Assembly: GCF_020171365.1 (NCBI RefSeq)
Contig: NZ_JAIUZO010000002.1
Location: 2,326,001 to 2,390,000 of the forward strand
Reading direction: 5' to 3'
From: Qipengyuania gaetbuli
Lineage (GTDB): Bacteria; Pseudomonadota; Alphaproteobacteria; Sphingomonadales; Sphingomonadaceae
Length of the DNA stretch: 64,000 nt
In this document: positions 12,079-21,777 of the stretch, piece by piece
How positions within the stretch are numbered: position 1 is the first letter of the stretch
Layout of the letters: each line of letters starts with the position of its first letter
Notes under the pieces: model-generated
What the model was told of the DNA's origin: nothing
Databases searched by the model: none
What the model saw: the letters and a program-made list of their open reading frames with translations, nothing else
Translations under genes and position numbers: made by a program

Positions 12079-12749
12079 AGTGTCGCCTCGATCGCGCGGG
12101 CGGCTTCTGCGGGATCGTCGGCCCGGCTGATCGGGCGACCGATGACCAGCACGCTGGCCCCGTCGTCGCGCGCTTGCCGGGGTGTTACGACACGCTTCTG
12201 GTCGCCGACCGCGCTGCCTGCCGGGCGCAGGCCGGGAACGACGAAATAGCCGTCCTTCCACTGGCTGTGGACTGCCTTGACCTCTTGGCCAGAGCACACG
12301 ATGCCGTCGAGCCCGCTTTCGTGCGCCAGTTCGGCAAGGCGCATGACATGGTCGTGCGCGCTTCCCTGCACGCCTGTGCGCTGAAGATCTCGGTCGTCCA
12401 TGCTGGTCAGCATGGTGACACCGACGACCTTGGTATGCTCGCCCGCCGCAGCCTTGGCGTCTTCCATCATGGCCCGCCCACCGCTGGCGTGGATGGTGAT
12501 GATCGCCGGCTCCAGCGAATGGATCGCGTGCATCGCGCCGGCCACGGTGTTGGGAATGTCGTAAAGCTTGAGGTCGAGGAAGATCGGCAGGCCGAGCTGG
12601 CCGATCATGTGCACCCCGTGCGCCCCGTGCGCGCAGAAGAACTCGAGGCCCAGCTTGATGCCGCCCACGTGCGCCTTCACCTTTTCGGCCAGGGCAACGC
12701 CGTCCCTCAGGCGCGGGACGTCCAGCGCAAGGTAGATCGGATTGCTCAT
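12075..12749 (-). CDS. pyrF: Orotidine-5'-phosphate decarboxylase
   Basis: 224 residues from the ATG at 12749. It makes UMP from OMP. The catalytic D-x-K-x-x-D array is Asp59, Lys61, Asp64 in FLDLKLYDIPNT. ASGGRAMM and VPGLRPAGSAVGDQKRVVTP give the phosphate-binding loop near the C-terminus. The start overlaps the lapA stop (ATGA), the usual lapA-pyrF coupling in alphaproteobacteria. Confidence 0.96.
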   Translation of the reverse strand: MSNPIYLALDVPRLRDGVALAEKVKAHVGGIKLGLEFFCAHGAHGVHMIGQLGLPIFLDLKLYDIPNTVAGAMHAIHSLEPAIITIHASGGRAMMEDAKAAAGEHTKVVGVTMLTSMDDRDLQRTGVQGSAHDHVMRLAELAHESGLDGIVCSGQEVKAVHSQWKDGYFVVPGLRPAGSAVGDQKRVVTPRQARDDGASVLVIGRPISRADDPAEAARAIEATL

Positions 12750-13108
12750 GCCCGCTGATCGGGTTCGGGCTCGACCGGATTGGCCGGTTCCGCAGCGGGC
12801 GAGGCGGTGGCTTCGACGGGTGCGGGGGCCGTGACGGGCGTATCGTCCACCCGCGGGCTCGCCATCTTGGCCGTTGCCTGCTCCAGCGCGGAGATACGCC
12901 GGGCCTGCCGCCAGCGGACGCCGCGGTGATAGAGCCACATCGGGATGAGTCCGATCATGAACGAAACGATCACGAGCGCAGGGACGCGCGTGTCCCAGAC
13001 GATGCCGGGCCAGATCCGCACGTCGATCTGCTTGTCCCAGTTGCCGAAGGAGAAGGCGAGCACCGCCACCAGCAGCAATACCCAAAGGATCGTCCGGACA
13101 ATCTGCAT
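12746..13108 (-). CDS. LapA family (DUF1049) inner-membrane protein
   Basis: 120 residues. Two membrane helices (residues about 5-22 and 43-62) surround FGNWDKQIDVRIWPG, the typical DUF1049/LapA arrangement. A Pro/Ala/Glu-rich C-terminal tail follows. E. coli LapA acts with LapB in control of lipopolysaccharide synthesis; that role is not shown here. First gene of the lapA-pyrF-GNAT-trpF transcript. Confidence 0.85.
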   Translation of the reverse strand: MQIVRTILWVLLLVAVLAFSFGNWDKQIDVRIWPGIVWDTRVPALVIVSFMIGLIPMWLYHRGVRWRQARRISALEQATAKMASPRVDDTPVTAPAPVEATASPAAEPANPVEPEPDQRA

Positions 13109-13169
13109 TCTGCGTTACCCCTCAGCTGTTTGGCCGCGATGCTAGGCGCGCATCACTCGCGCGGCAAGG

Positions 13170-14480
13170 TCAGCCGAAGACGCGGTCGAAAATCGTGTCG
13201 ACGTGCTTGAAGTGATAATCGAGGTCGAACCGTTCCTCGAGCTGTTCGACGGTCAGCGCGGCGGTCACCTCCTCGTCCTGCTTCAGCAGGTCGAGCAGCA
13301 TCAGCCTGCCGTCCGATTCCCAGACCTTCATCGCATTGCGCTGGACAAGGCGGTAGGCGTCCTCGCGGCTCACGCCGTTCTGGGTGAGGGCGAGGAGGAC
13401 GCGCTGCGAGTGAATGAGGCCGCCCATGCGGTCCATGTTCGCCTGCATGCGCTCGGGATAGACCAGCAGCTTGTCGACTACGCCGGTCAGGCGGGCGAGC
13501 GCGAAGTCGAGCGTGATGGTCGCATCGGGGCCGATGAAGCGTTCGACCGACGAGTGCGAGATATCGCGCTCGTGCCACAGCGCCACGTTTTCCAGCGCGG
13601 GCAGGGCATAGGCGCGGATCATGCGGGCCTGGCCGGTCAGGTTCTCGGTCAGGATCGGGTTGCGCTTGTGCGGCATGGCCGACGAGCCCTTCTGGCCGGG
13701 CGAGAAATATTCCTCGGCTTCAAGCACTTCGGTGCGCTGGAGATGGCGGATTTCCACGGCAAGGCGCTCGATCGAGCCGGCAATTACGGCAAGCGTCGAG
13801 AAATACATGGCGTGGCGATCGCGCGGGATGACCTGCGTCGAGACGGGCTCTGCCTTGAGGCCCATTTTCTCGGCGACATATTCCTCGACCGACGGATCGA
13901 TGTTGGCGAAGGTGCCGACCGCGCCCGAAATCGCGCAGGTCGCGATCTCCTCGCGCGCGGCGAGGAGGCGGGTCTTGCAGCGGTCGAATTCGGCATAAGC
14001 CTGCGCCAGCTTGAGGCCGAAGGTCACCGGCTCTGCGTGGATGCCGTGGCTGCGGCCGATGGTTGGCGTGTACTTGTGCTCTTTCGCCCGGCGCTCGATT
14101 GCTTCGAGCAGGGCGTCCATGTCTTCAAGCAGGATGTCCGTTGCACGGGCCAGCTGCACGGCAAGCGTGGTGTCCAGCACATCGCTGCTGGTCATGCCCT
14201 GGTGCATGAAACGTGCCTCGTCGCCGACGTTTTCGGCCACCCAGGTGAGGAAAGCGATCACATCGTGCTTGGTGACGGCTTCGATCGCATCGATCGCTTC
14301 CACGTCGATCTTGGGGTCGGTGGCCCACCAGTCCCACAGGGCCTTGGCCGCGCTTTTCGGCACCACGCCGAGTTCGCCGAGCTTCTCGGTCGCGTGGGCT
14401 TCGATCTCGAACCAGATGCGGTATTTCGCTTCCGGCTCCCAGAGAGCGGTCATGGCAGGGCGGGCATAGCGGGGGACCAT
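13170..14480 (-). CDS. purB: Adenylosuccinate lyase
   Basis: 436 residues from MVPRYARPAMTALWEPE; upstream in-frame codons are rejected because this is the conserved N-terminus. PurB cleaves SAICAR and adenylosuccinate in purine synthesis. The fumarase-superfamily signature PGQKGSSAMPHKRNP is at about 261-275 and GRSHGIHAEP, with the catalytic His region, at 142-151. MTSSDVLDTTLAVQ is also present. Single gene, divergent from the DUF3857 gene; 177 bp between them hold both promoters. Confidence 0.97.
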   Translation of the reverse strand: MVPRYARPAMTALWEPEAKYRIWFEIEAHATEKLGELGVVPKSAAKALWDWWATDPKIDVEAIDAIEAVTKHDVIAFLTWVAENVGDEARFMHQGMTSSDVLDTTLAVQLARATDILLEDMDALLEAIERRAKEHKYTPTIGRSHGIHAEPVTFGLKLAQAYAEFDRCKTRLLAAREEIATCAISGAVGTFANIDPSVEEYVAEKMGLKAEPVSTQVIPRDRHAMYFSTLAVIAGSIERLAVEIRHLQRTEVLEAEEYFSPGQKGSSAMPHKRNPILTENLTGQARMIRAYALPALENVALWHERDISHSSVERFIGPDATITLDFALARLTGVVDKLLVYPERMQANMDRMGGLIHSQRVLLALTQNGVSREDAYRLVQRNAMKVWESDGRLMLLDLLKQDEEVTAALTVEQLEERFDLDYHFKHVDTIFDRVFG

Positions 14481-14657
14481 CGGTCGACTCCGTGAAGAAA
14501 AGGCAGGGCTGGCGTTTGCGCAGCGCGCTAGGCAAGGCAGCCCGAACTGGCAAGGGCGCACGGTCGGTTGCGCATACGTTATTGGACGATTTCGCCATTA
14601 TCGGACAGCCGCGCTTGTTCGATTGCAAGCGGCTGCGATTGCGGTAAGTTGTTCTTC

Positions 14658-17468
14658 ATGAACGACCAATCGATCCAATCGGCCGCAAGAATTTCCCTCG
14701 TCACGGGCGCTGCAATCTGGCTGGCACTGGCAGCTCCCGCCCATGCGGGCGACAAGGTGATTTACGGGGAAGCGCCGGAATGGGTCGACAAGGTGGCGTT
14801 GTCGCGGGTGAACGTCGAAAGCGATCCTTCGGCGCTGATCTACGATTGGCAGCATCGCCTCGAAAACGGTGTGGTGAGCGAATACGCCGACACGGCCATC
14901 AGGATCGACAATCCGGACCTGCTGATGGAGCACGGGACGGTCACGCTCGCATGGCTGCCGGACAAGGGCGACCTCACCGTCCACCAGGTGCAGATTATCC
15001 GCGGGGCGGAGATCATCGACGTGATTGCCTCGGGCGCCCAGTTTGACGTGCTTCGCCGTGAACAGGGGCTGGAGCAGCGCTTGCTCGACGGCCAGCTGAC
15101 CGCGACGCTGGCAGTCCCCGGCCTGCAGGTCGGCGATATCCTCCGGGTTAGCCACACCGTGACTATCGCCGACCAGGCGCTGGGCGAGGAAATGCAATCG
15201 TCGCAGTATCTTGTGCCCGCGCCTTGGCAGGTCGGCTTCTCGCGCGCGATTGTGAGCTGGCCCGAAAGTACCGATGTCTATTTCGGTGCGGAAGATTTCG
15301 CCCGCCTCCCGCAGCCGGTCACGCGCGACGGCTATCGAACGCTGACCGTCACGCTGCCGATCGACGAACCGCCGGAAATGCCCGGCGACGCACCTTCGCG
15401 GTTCAATCGCGATCCGATCTTGCGAGTCGGTACATTTGCCGACTGGCAGGAACTGTCCCGTTCCTTTGCGCCTCATTACGAGAAAGCCGCCAAGGTCGCC
15501 GACGATAGCGCGGTTGCCGCCAAGGCGCGCGAGATCATGGCCAAGTCCGCCGATCCTCTGGAGCGAACCGCCATGGCGCTTCGTCTGGTCCAGGACGAGG
15601 TCAGCTACCTCCTCAACGGGCTCGATGGCGGGAACTACATGCCGCAATCGGCCGCAGAGACCTGGGAAAAGCGATACGGCGACTGCAAGGCGAAATCCGT
15701 CCTGCTCTATTCGCTCCTGACCCGCATGGGCATCGACGCGCGGCCGGTGCTTGTCACCACGACGGGCGGTGATGCGCTGCCCGAACTCCTGCCGATCCCG
15801 GGCAATTTCGATCACATGATCGTGCACGCCAATATTGGCGGAACCGACTACTGGCTCGACGGGACGAGCACCGCGACGCGGCTGACCAATATCGGCGAAG
15901 TCCCGGCGTTCTATTACGCCCTTCCGCTGAGCGAAGGAGGCTCCGGCCTCGTCCCCATGACGCAGCGCCGCCAGCCGTGGCCCGACATGGTCATGGACCT
16001 CACCAGCGACTATTCCGCCGGTGTCGACTTCCCGGCGCTGTTTACGCTCAAGATGTCGATCTACGGCGCGCGCGGAGCCGGCTTCCGCGCGGCTGCCGAC
16101 GAGGCGGACGAGGACAAGCTGAAACAGTTCGCGCAAGGATTCTCGACCGGACCTGGCGGCGCGGTGACTTCGGTCACGCTCGAATACGATGACGAGGCAG
16201 CTGCCGGCGTGCTGGAGGTCAAGGGCGTGATGCCCGGCGACTTCGCATGGAGCGACGGACGCCTGCGGCTCTCCTCGGACCAGTCGCAACAGTATAACTT
16301 CAATCCCGACCGCGCGCGTTCCGAATGGCGCGACATTCCCGTGTTCACTCCGGGCCCGCAATATAACCGTATCGCCGCAACCATCATCTTGCCCGAGGGG
16401 CTGGACGGGTTCGAGAATACCGGGCCGCAGTCGATCGACACCGGTTTTGCAAACACGACTCTCAAAGGGGTCACCAGCCACCTCGGCAACAAGGTGACCT
16501 ATAATGTGGATGTGTGGCAGGACCTCGGCGAGGTGCCGGCGGCCGAGCTGCCGACCCACAAGCGCAAGGTACGCGAGATAAATTCGATCAAATCCGAACT
16601 GCTCGCGCCTGAAGACTTCGCCTGGCGCTGGGAAGTCGATGCCAAGGAACTGGCCCGCCGCACCGCGCCGCTGGTCGAGGCGTATGACAAGGCCGTCGCC
16701 TTCGCATCCAGTGACGATTGGGGGCCGCTCAGCCAGCGCGCCAGTTTCCGCGCGCAGATCTTCGACTGGAAGGGCGTGCTCGAAGATCTCGACACGCTGA
16801 TCGAGAACCAGCCGAGCGCCAATCTCTACAGCTGGCGTGGTGCCGTGCACGAGGCCCTGGGCGACCGCGAGGCAGGCATTGCCGATGCGCGGATTGCATA
16901 CGATCTCGATCCGGCGTCGGCCTATGCGTTCAGCCTTGCCGAAATGCTGGCCTATGCAGGCAAGCGGGACGAGGCGCTCGAGCTGCTCGATTCGCTCCCG
17001 GTCGGCGATGACGAGGAAGTGTCGTTCGCCAGCACCTATGCCACCGTGGCAGGGCTTGCTGGCCGCACGCAGGATGCGCTCGAAGTCCTATCGCGGCAGG
17101 TTGCCGCCAAGCCGACGAATGCATCTGTCCTCAATGCCGACTGCTGGTTCCGCGGCCTGTTCGATATCGAGGCGGAAGGCGCCATGCCGACCTGCACCAA
17201 GGCGATTGAGCGCGCATCAAACAGTGCGCCCATGCTCGATAGCCGGGCGATGGTCAGCTACCGCCTGGGCAATTTCGACGCTGCGCTGAAGGATCTCGAC
17301 AGCGCGCTAGAACTGGCACCCAACCTGTCCGCCTCGCTTTACCTGCGCGGCATCGTGCGATTGGAAAAGGGCGACAAGGGCGGCCGGGTCGATGTGGAGC
17401 GTGCGCTGCGCATGGCACCGGAGCTGGCTGCGCGGTACGCAGCGCACGGCGTCGCACCCCGCAGATAG
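14658..17468 (+). CDS. Secreted DUF3857 / transglutaminase-like / TPR protein
   Basis: 936 residues from ATG 14658. A signal peptide ends near APAHAGD (residue about 31). Residues about 60-230 form a DUF3857 domain. Residues about 280-410 form a transglutaminase-like domain with an intact triad: Cys343 in RYGDCKAKS, His386 in FDHMIVH and Asp401 in WLDGT. From about 700 to the end, tetratricopeptide-like helical repeats occur (ALGDREAGIADARIAYDLD, LASALYLRGIV-type units). Such proteins are common in sphingomonads and Bacteroidetes, but their substrate is not known. The triad suggests an active periplasmic cysteine enzyme. Confidence 0.88.
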   Translation: MNDQSIQSAARISLVTGAAIWLALAAPAHAGDKVIYGEAPEWVDKVALSRVNVESDPSALIYDWQHRLENGVVSEYADTAIRIDNPDLLMEHGTVTLAWLPDKGDLTVHQVQIIRGAEIIDVIASGAQFDVLRREQGLEQRLLDGQLTATLAVPGLQVGDILRVSHTVTIADQALGEEMQSSQYLVPAPWQVGFSRAIVSWPESTDVYFGAEDFARLPQPVTRDGYRTLTVTLPIDEPPEMPGDAPSRFNRDPILRVGTFADWQELSRSFAPHYEKAAKVADDSAVAAKAREIMAKSADPLERTAMALRLVQDEVSYLLNGLDGGNYMPQSAAETWEKRYGDCKAKSVLLYSLLTRMGIDARPVLVTTTGGDALPELLPIPGNFDHMIVHANIGGTDYWLDGTSTATRLTNIGEVPAFYYALPLSEGGSGLVPMTQRRQPWPDMVMDLTSDYSAGVDFPALFTLKMSIYGARGAGFRAAADEADEDKLKQFAQGFSTGPGGAVTSVTLEYDDEAAAGVLEVKGVMPGDFAWSDGRLRLSSDQSQQYNFNPDRARSEWRDIPVFTPGPQYNRIAATIILPEGLDGFENTGPQSIDTGFANTTLKGVTSHLGNKVTYNVDVWQDLGEVPAAELPTHKRKVREINSIKSELLAPEDFAWRWEVDAKELARRTAPLVEAYDKAVAFASSDDWGPLSQRASFRAQIFDWKGVLEDLDTLIENQPSANLYSWRGAVHEALGDREAGIADARIAYDLDPASAYAFSLAEMLAYAGKRDEALELLDSLPVGDDEEVSFASTYATVAGLAGRTQDALEVLSRQVAAKPTNASVLNADCWFRGLFDIEAEGAMPTCTKAIERASNSAPMLDSRAMVSYRLGNFDAALKDLDSALELAPNLSASLYLRGIVRLEKGDKGGRVDVERALRMAPELAARYAAHGVAPRR

Positions 17469-17480
17469 TATTTACCGGTC

Positions 17481-18179
17481 CTAGATCAGGCCCTTGGCGC
17501 GTAGCGATACGTGGCTGCCGCGACCTACGATGACGTGGTCGTGCACGGTAATGTTCAGAAGCCGTCCGGCCTCCGCGATCCGGCTGGTGATCTGGATATC
17601 CGCGCGGCTGGGTTCGGGATCCCCGCTCGGGTGGTTGTGCACGAGGATCAGCGCGGTCGCCCCGATGTCGAAGGCCTTGCGGATCACTTCGCGCGGATGG
17701 ATGGCAGCTTCGTCCACCGACCCTTCGGCGGCCAGGTGGTCGAGGATCAGGCGGTTGCGCGTGTCGAGATAGAGTATCCGCACGCGCTCATGCTTGAGAT
17801 GGCCCATGTCGATAGCGAGATAGTCGAGCAGGGCCTGCCAGCTTCCCAACACCGGTTGCTGCTCTATAGCGCCGCGGGCCATGCGCCGCGCTGCCAGCGC
17901 GACGGCGTGCAGCGAGGCGGCACTGGCTTCTCCCATTCCCTTGACCTGCGCCAGCGCTTGCGGATCGGCGTTCAGCACGCCGGCAAAGGAACCGAAGCGC
18001 GCAATCAGCGTCTTTGCCAAGGGCTTGGTGTCTCCTTGCCGGAACGCCGAAAAGAGGAGGTATTCGAGCAATTCGTAATCGGCCAATGCCTCCGACCCGC
18101 CCTTGAGCAGTCGCTGGCGAAGCCGTTCACGGTGTCCTGCACCGGAATGCTCCTTTGATATGCTGCCCCCGTCCGACAA
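17481..18179 (-). CDS. radC: RadC/JAB domain protein
   Basis: 232 residues. A helix-hairpin-helix segment (about 60-95, QVKGMGEASAASL) precedes a JAB1/MPN metalloprotease-like domain. The zinc site is His181, His183 and Asp194 in LVHNHPSGDPEPSRAD. RadC was named for DNA repair, but its function is disputed. It is convergent with the DUF3857 gene, 12 bp apart, and divergent from the YdbH-like gene. Confidence 0.94.
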   Translation of the reverse strand: MSDGGSISKEHSGAGHRERLRQRLLKGGSEALADYELLEYLLFSAFRQGDTKPLAKTLIARFGSFAGVLNADPQALAQVKGMGEASAASLHAVALAARRMARGAIEQQPVLGSWQALLDYLAIDMGHLKHERVRILYLDTRNRLILDHLAAEGSVDEAAIHPREVIRKAFDIGATALILVHNHPSGDPEPSRADIQITSRIAEAGRLLNITVHDHVIVGRGSHVSLRAKGLI

Positions 18180-18253
18180 ATCGCGACCCTATTTAGCGAC
18201 CTTTCAAAGGCTTGCATTGCCTTCGCGCGGCGATGGGCGCAAGTGTGCGCGTA

Positions 18254-21200
18254 ATGGATGAGGGTGAAATCGCAGGCATGACGAGCCATCGGCCGCGCTG
18301 GCGCAAGAAGCGTTATGCCGTGCCCGGCCTCTCGCTGCTCACCCTGCTGGCGGTATTCCTGATGGCGTGGGCCAATCGCGAAAGCATCGCGCACGATTTC
18401 ATCCGCGACCAGTTCGACGCCTATGGCATCGAAGGTACTTACGAAATCGAACGCATCGGCGGGCAAACGCAGGTCATCTCCGATCTCGTGATCGGCGATC
18501 CGGCGGCGCCCGACCTCACCGCGAAGCAGGCCGTCGTGAAGCTCAAATATCGGCTGGGGTTGCCGCAAATCGGCAGCATCACGCTGGTGGAGCCGCGGCT
18601 CTACGCGACCTACCTCGACGGGAAACTGAGTTTCGGCTCGCTCGATCCGCTGGTATTTGCCGAAAGTGAGGAGGAGCCCGGACTTCCCGCGTTCAACGTC
18701 GCGATACGTGACGGTCGCGGCTTGCTCGAAACGGACTATGGCCCGGTCGGCTTCAAGCTCGAGGGGAGGGGACCGCTCGATAACGGATTCACGGGCATTT
18801 TCGCGGCAGTTGCGCCCAATCTTGCGATTGGTGGATGCGAAGCGCGGCAGACGACGCTTTACGGCAAGGTGTCGACCGATGGAGGCACGCCGCAGTTTTC
18901 AGGCCCGCTGAGGCAGCAAATCCTGACCTGCGAGGAGAATGGCATCCGGGTAGCCGGGCTTGTCGCGGAACTCGATGCCGCCATGACGCCGCAACTGTCC
19001 GATCCCTCGATCGAGGCGCGGATCGACACGGACGCGCTCGCCATTCCGGGCGGTGCAGCCCAGTCGCTTGCAGGGACGATCCGTGCACAGATGCGGGGCG
19101 ATGATGCCACCGCGCGCTTCTCGCTTGCCGCGCGCGGCTTCGAGACCCCGCAGGCTCTCGCCGCCGTCATGACCGCCGAAGGTGTTGCGCGCAGTCGCGG
19201 CGGATTCGAGCGTTTGGAAATCGATGGCAATCTGGAAGGCAACGGCCTGCGCCTCGGCAGTGGTCTTGTCGCCGGCATCGGAAGCTTGTCCGAAGCGGGC
19301 GAGGGCACACTTATCGAACCGATAGTCCGTAGGATCGCTGAATCGCTCCAGGCACAAACCCGTGGCAGCTCGCTGGAAGCGCGCGTCAGGTACCGCCAAG
19401 ACGCCAGGGGGTATTCGCTCCTGATCCCGCAGGCCGAATTGGCTGGAGGCAGGGGGGCGCGCATTCTCTCCCTGTCGCGGGTCCAGGTGGGCGCCAGTAC
19501 AGGAGAGGCTGCACGCGTCTCCGGTAACATCGCGACCGGTGGTCCCGGCCTGCCGAGCATTTCGGGCCGCATGGAAAACAATGGCGGGGCCGGTCCGGTC
19601 TTCCGCCTGTCCATGGCGTCCTACGAAGCTGGCGGATCGACCCTTGCGATCCCCCGCATGAGCATCGTGCAAGGCGCTGGCGGGGCGTTCGGCTTTTCCG
19701 GCCAGGTAGAGGCGACCGGCCCGGTGCCCGGCGGCGCAGTCGATGGCCTCTCGGTTCCGGTCAGCGGGCGCTATGGACCTGACGGTGCGCTCGCCCTTTG
19801 GCGGGACTGCACGCGGATCGCGTTCCGCCGCATCGCCCTTGCCGACCTCAATATCGCAGGGCCAGGCCTCACGCTTTGTCCGCCGCCGGGGCGCCCGATG
19901 CTGCGCAGCGGGCCTGCCGGTATTCAGTTCGCAGCTGGCGCTCCTTCTCTCGACCTCAAAGGTTCGCTTGCCGACACGCCCATCCGCATCGCTAGCGGGC
20001 CAGTGGGCTTTGCCTGGCCCGGTACGATCAGCGCTCGCAATCTCGCAATAACGCTTGGTCCGGCGGAGACCGCCAGCCGTTTCGTCATCAGCGATCTCGA
20101 CGCGCGGGTGGGCGAGAATATCGCCGGTACGTTCTCCGACGCGGACATCCAGCTTGCATCCGTGCCGCTCGCTATCAGCAATGCTGCCGGAAACTGGGAT
20201 TACACCGGCGGCGTGTTCACCATCGGCAATGCCTCGCTGCGTGTCGCCGATCGCGAGGAGCCCGACCGTTTCCAGCCACTCGTCGCCAACGGCGGCACCC
20301 TCACATTGCGCGACAGTATCATCGACGCGCGTGCCGAACTGCGCGATCCCTACGAGGGTCGGCTCATCACGATCGCCGATATCTGGCACAATCTGGGAAC
20401 GGGGGCAGGGTATGCCGACCTCGACGTGCCCGGTATCGTATTCGACGAGAACTTCCAGCCGTCACCATCCAGCAACATCTGCTTCGACGGGGGCGAGCCG
20501 GGCCCGCGGGAGCCAAGCGGCCTCAGCTGCCTTGCGCTGGGCGTCGTCGCAAATGCGGAAGGGACTGTCACCGGTCGCGGCCGGATCGACTGGGACAGCG
20601 ATGGCGAAGTCACCAGCACGGGAACCTTCTCGACCGACGACTTCGACTTTGCAGCCGCATTCGGGCCCGTCGAAGGAGCCAGCGGTACCATCGAATTCAC
20701 CGACCTGCTTGGCCTGACGACCGCGCCCGGCCAGAAACTGCGGGTCGCCTCGATCAATCCCGGCGTCGAGGTGCTGGATGGTGAGATCGAGTTCGAACTG
20801 CGCGGCGGTGAAGTGCTCGCGGTTGCCGGCGGAAGCTGGCCTTTCATGGGCGGCCGTCTGATCCTGCGCGAGGTCGATGTGACCTTCGGCGTAGAGGAAG
20901 AGCGGCGCTACATTTTCGAGATTGTCGGTCTGGATGCCGCGCAGTTCGTCGCCCAGATGGAGTTCGAGAATATCTCCGCGACGGGTATCTTCGACGGAAC
21001 CGTGCCGATTGTCTTCGGTGAAAACGGCAATGGCCGGATCGACGAAGGCATCCTTCTCTCGCGCCCCCCGGGCGGCAATATCTCCTATGTCGGCGAGCTG
21101 ACCTATGAAGACCTCTCGCCGGTCGCCAATTACGCCTTCGACGCCTTGCGCAGCATGAACTTCACGCAGATGCGCGTGGTCATGGAAGGTCCGCTGGCAG

Positions 21201-21520
21201 GCGAGATCGTCACCCGCGTACGCTTCGACGGCGTCAGCCAGGGCGAGGGGGCGAAGAAGAATTTCGTGACCCGCCAGCTTGCCAAACTGCCGATCCAGTT
21301 CCGCATCAACATCAGGGCCCAGTTTTACCAGCTGCTGACGTCTCTGAAGGCGCTCTACGATCCGGCCGCCGTGCGCGATCCGCGCGAACTGGGCCTGCTG
21401 AGCGACGATGGTACCCGTTTCCTGCGCCGCTCCGTCACCGGCGAGGAAGTGAAACCCGACATTGACCCGGAAGATGTCATTCCGGATGAACCCACCATTC
21501 AGGACCAGGAAAGCGAGTAG
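18254..21520 (+). CDS. YdbH-like AsmA-superfamily intermembrane protein
   Basis: 1088 residues from ATG 18254; ATG 18278 (MTSHRPRWRKKRY) is an equally possible start because neither has a strong ribosome site. One N-terminal membrane anchor (about 25-45) is followed by a very long beta-rich periplasmic region ending in an acidic tail. YdbH in E. coli is one of the AsmA-like proteins, with TamB and YhdP, that carry phospholipids to the outer membrane. The next two genes encode YnbE- and YdbL-type proteins, reproducing the E. coli ydbH-ynbE-ydbL order, which is the strongest support for this call. Confidence 0.85.
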   Translation: MDEGEIAGMTSHRPRWRKKRYAVPGLSLLTLLAVFLMAWANRESIAHDFIRDQFDAYGIEGTYEIERIGGQTQVISDLVIGDPAAPDLTAKQAVVKLKYRLGLPQIGSITLVEPRLYATYLDGKLSFGSLDPLVFAESEEEPGLPAFNVAIRDGRGLLETDYGPVGFKLEGRGPLDNGFTGIFAAVAPNLAIGGCEARQTTLYGKVSTDGGTPQFSGPLRQQILTCEENGIRVAGLVAELDAAMTPQLSDPSIEARIDTDALAIPGGAAQSLAGTIRAQMRGDDATARFSLAARGFETPQALAAVMTAEGVARSRGGFERLEIDGNLEGNGLRLGSGLVAGIGSLSEAGEGTLIEPIVRRIAESLQAQTRGSSLEARVRYRQDARGYSLLIPQAELAGGRGARILSLSRVQVGASTGEAARVSGNIATGGPGLPSISGRMENNGGAGPVFRLSMASYEAGGSTLAIPRMSIVQGAGGAFGFSGQVEATGPVPGGAVDGLSVPVSGRYGPDGALALWRDCTRIAFRRIALADLNIAGPGLTLCPPPGRPMLRSGPAGIQFAAGAPSLDLKGSLADTPIRIASGPVGFAWPGTISARNLAITLGPAETASRFVISDLDARVGENIAGTFSDADIQLASVPLAISNAAGNWDYTGGVFTIGNASLRVADREEPDRFQPLVANGGTLTLRDSIIDARAELRDPYEGRLITIADIWHNLGTGAGYADLDVPGIVFDENFQPSPSSNICFDGGEPGPREPSGLSCLALGVVANAEGTVTGRGRIDWDSDGEVTSTGTFSTDDFDFAAAFGPVEGASGTIEFTDLLGLTTAPGQKLRVASINPGVEVLDGEIEFELRGGEVLAVAGGSWPFMGGRLILREVDVTFGVEEERRYIFEIVGLDAAQFVAQMEFENISATGIFDGTVPIVFGENGNGRIDEGILLSRPPGGNISYVGELTYEDLSPVANYAFDALRSMNFTQMRVVMEGPLAGEIVTRVRFDGVSQGEGAKKNFVTRQLAKLPIQFRINIRAQFYQLLTSLKALYDPAAVRDPRELGLLSDDGTRFLRRSVTGEEVKPDIDPEDVIPDEPTIQDQESE

Positions 21521-21576
21521 GGGCTATGAGAACCGTGGAATTGACTGACCCTGCGCCCCTTGCAAGAAGCGCCGCC

Positions 21577-21777
21577 ATGGAAGTTTCAAGCAGGAGACCG
21601 GGTTTGCGGATCTTGGCCGTCGGGATTGTCCCGTTCGTGCTTGCGGGGTGCATCACGCTGGAAGCACCGACCGAGCCGATCGTGATCGAACTCAACGTCA
21701 ATATCCGGCAGGAAGTGATCTACCGGCTCGCGGAAGACGCGGGCAACACGATCGAGGAAAACGCGGATATCTTCTGA
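21577..21777 (+). CDS. YnbE-like outer-membrane lipoprotein
   Basis: 66 residues from ATG 21577, preferred over ATG 21526 because it gives a normal lipoprotein signal (MEVSSRRPGLRILAVGIVPF, then VLAGC) and has AAGAAG-like spacing upstream. The lipobox Cys is residue 25. The mature protein is about 42 residues (LEAPTEPIVIELNVNIRQEV), matching the tiny YnbE family. In E. coli YnbE stacks with the YdbH C-terminus to bridge to the outer membrane. Its stop overlaps the ydbL-like start. Confidence 0.82.
   Translation: MEVSSRRPGLRILAVGIVPFVLAGCITLEAPTEPIVIELNVNIRQEVIYRLAEDAGNTIEENADIF

Noticed and set aside
13203..14495. 430-codon forward frame
   Set aside because: Antisense to purB, which has all family signatures.
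14598..16850. 750-codon open frame on the reverse strand
   Set aside because: It is the antisense shadow of the DUF3857 gene, whose signal peptide, catalytic triad and repeats are clear. The reverse frame is rich in Arg/Gly/His with no fold-like pattern.
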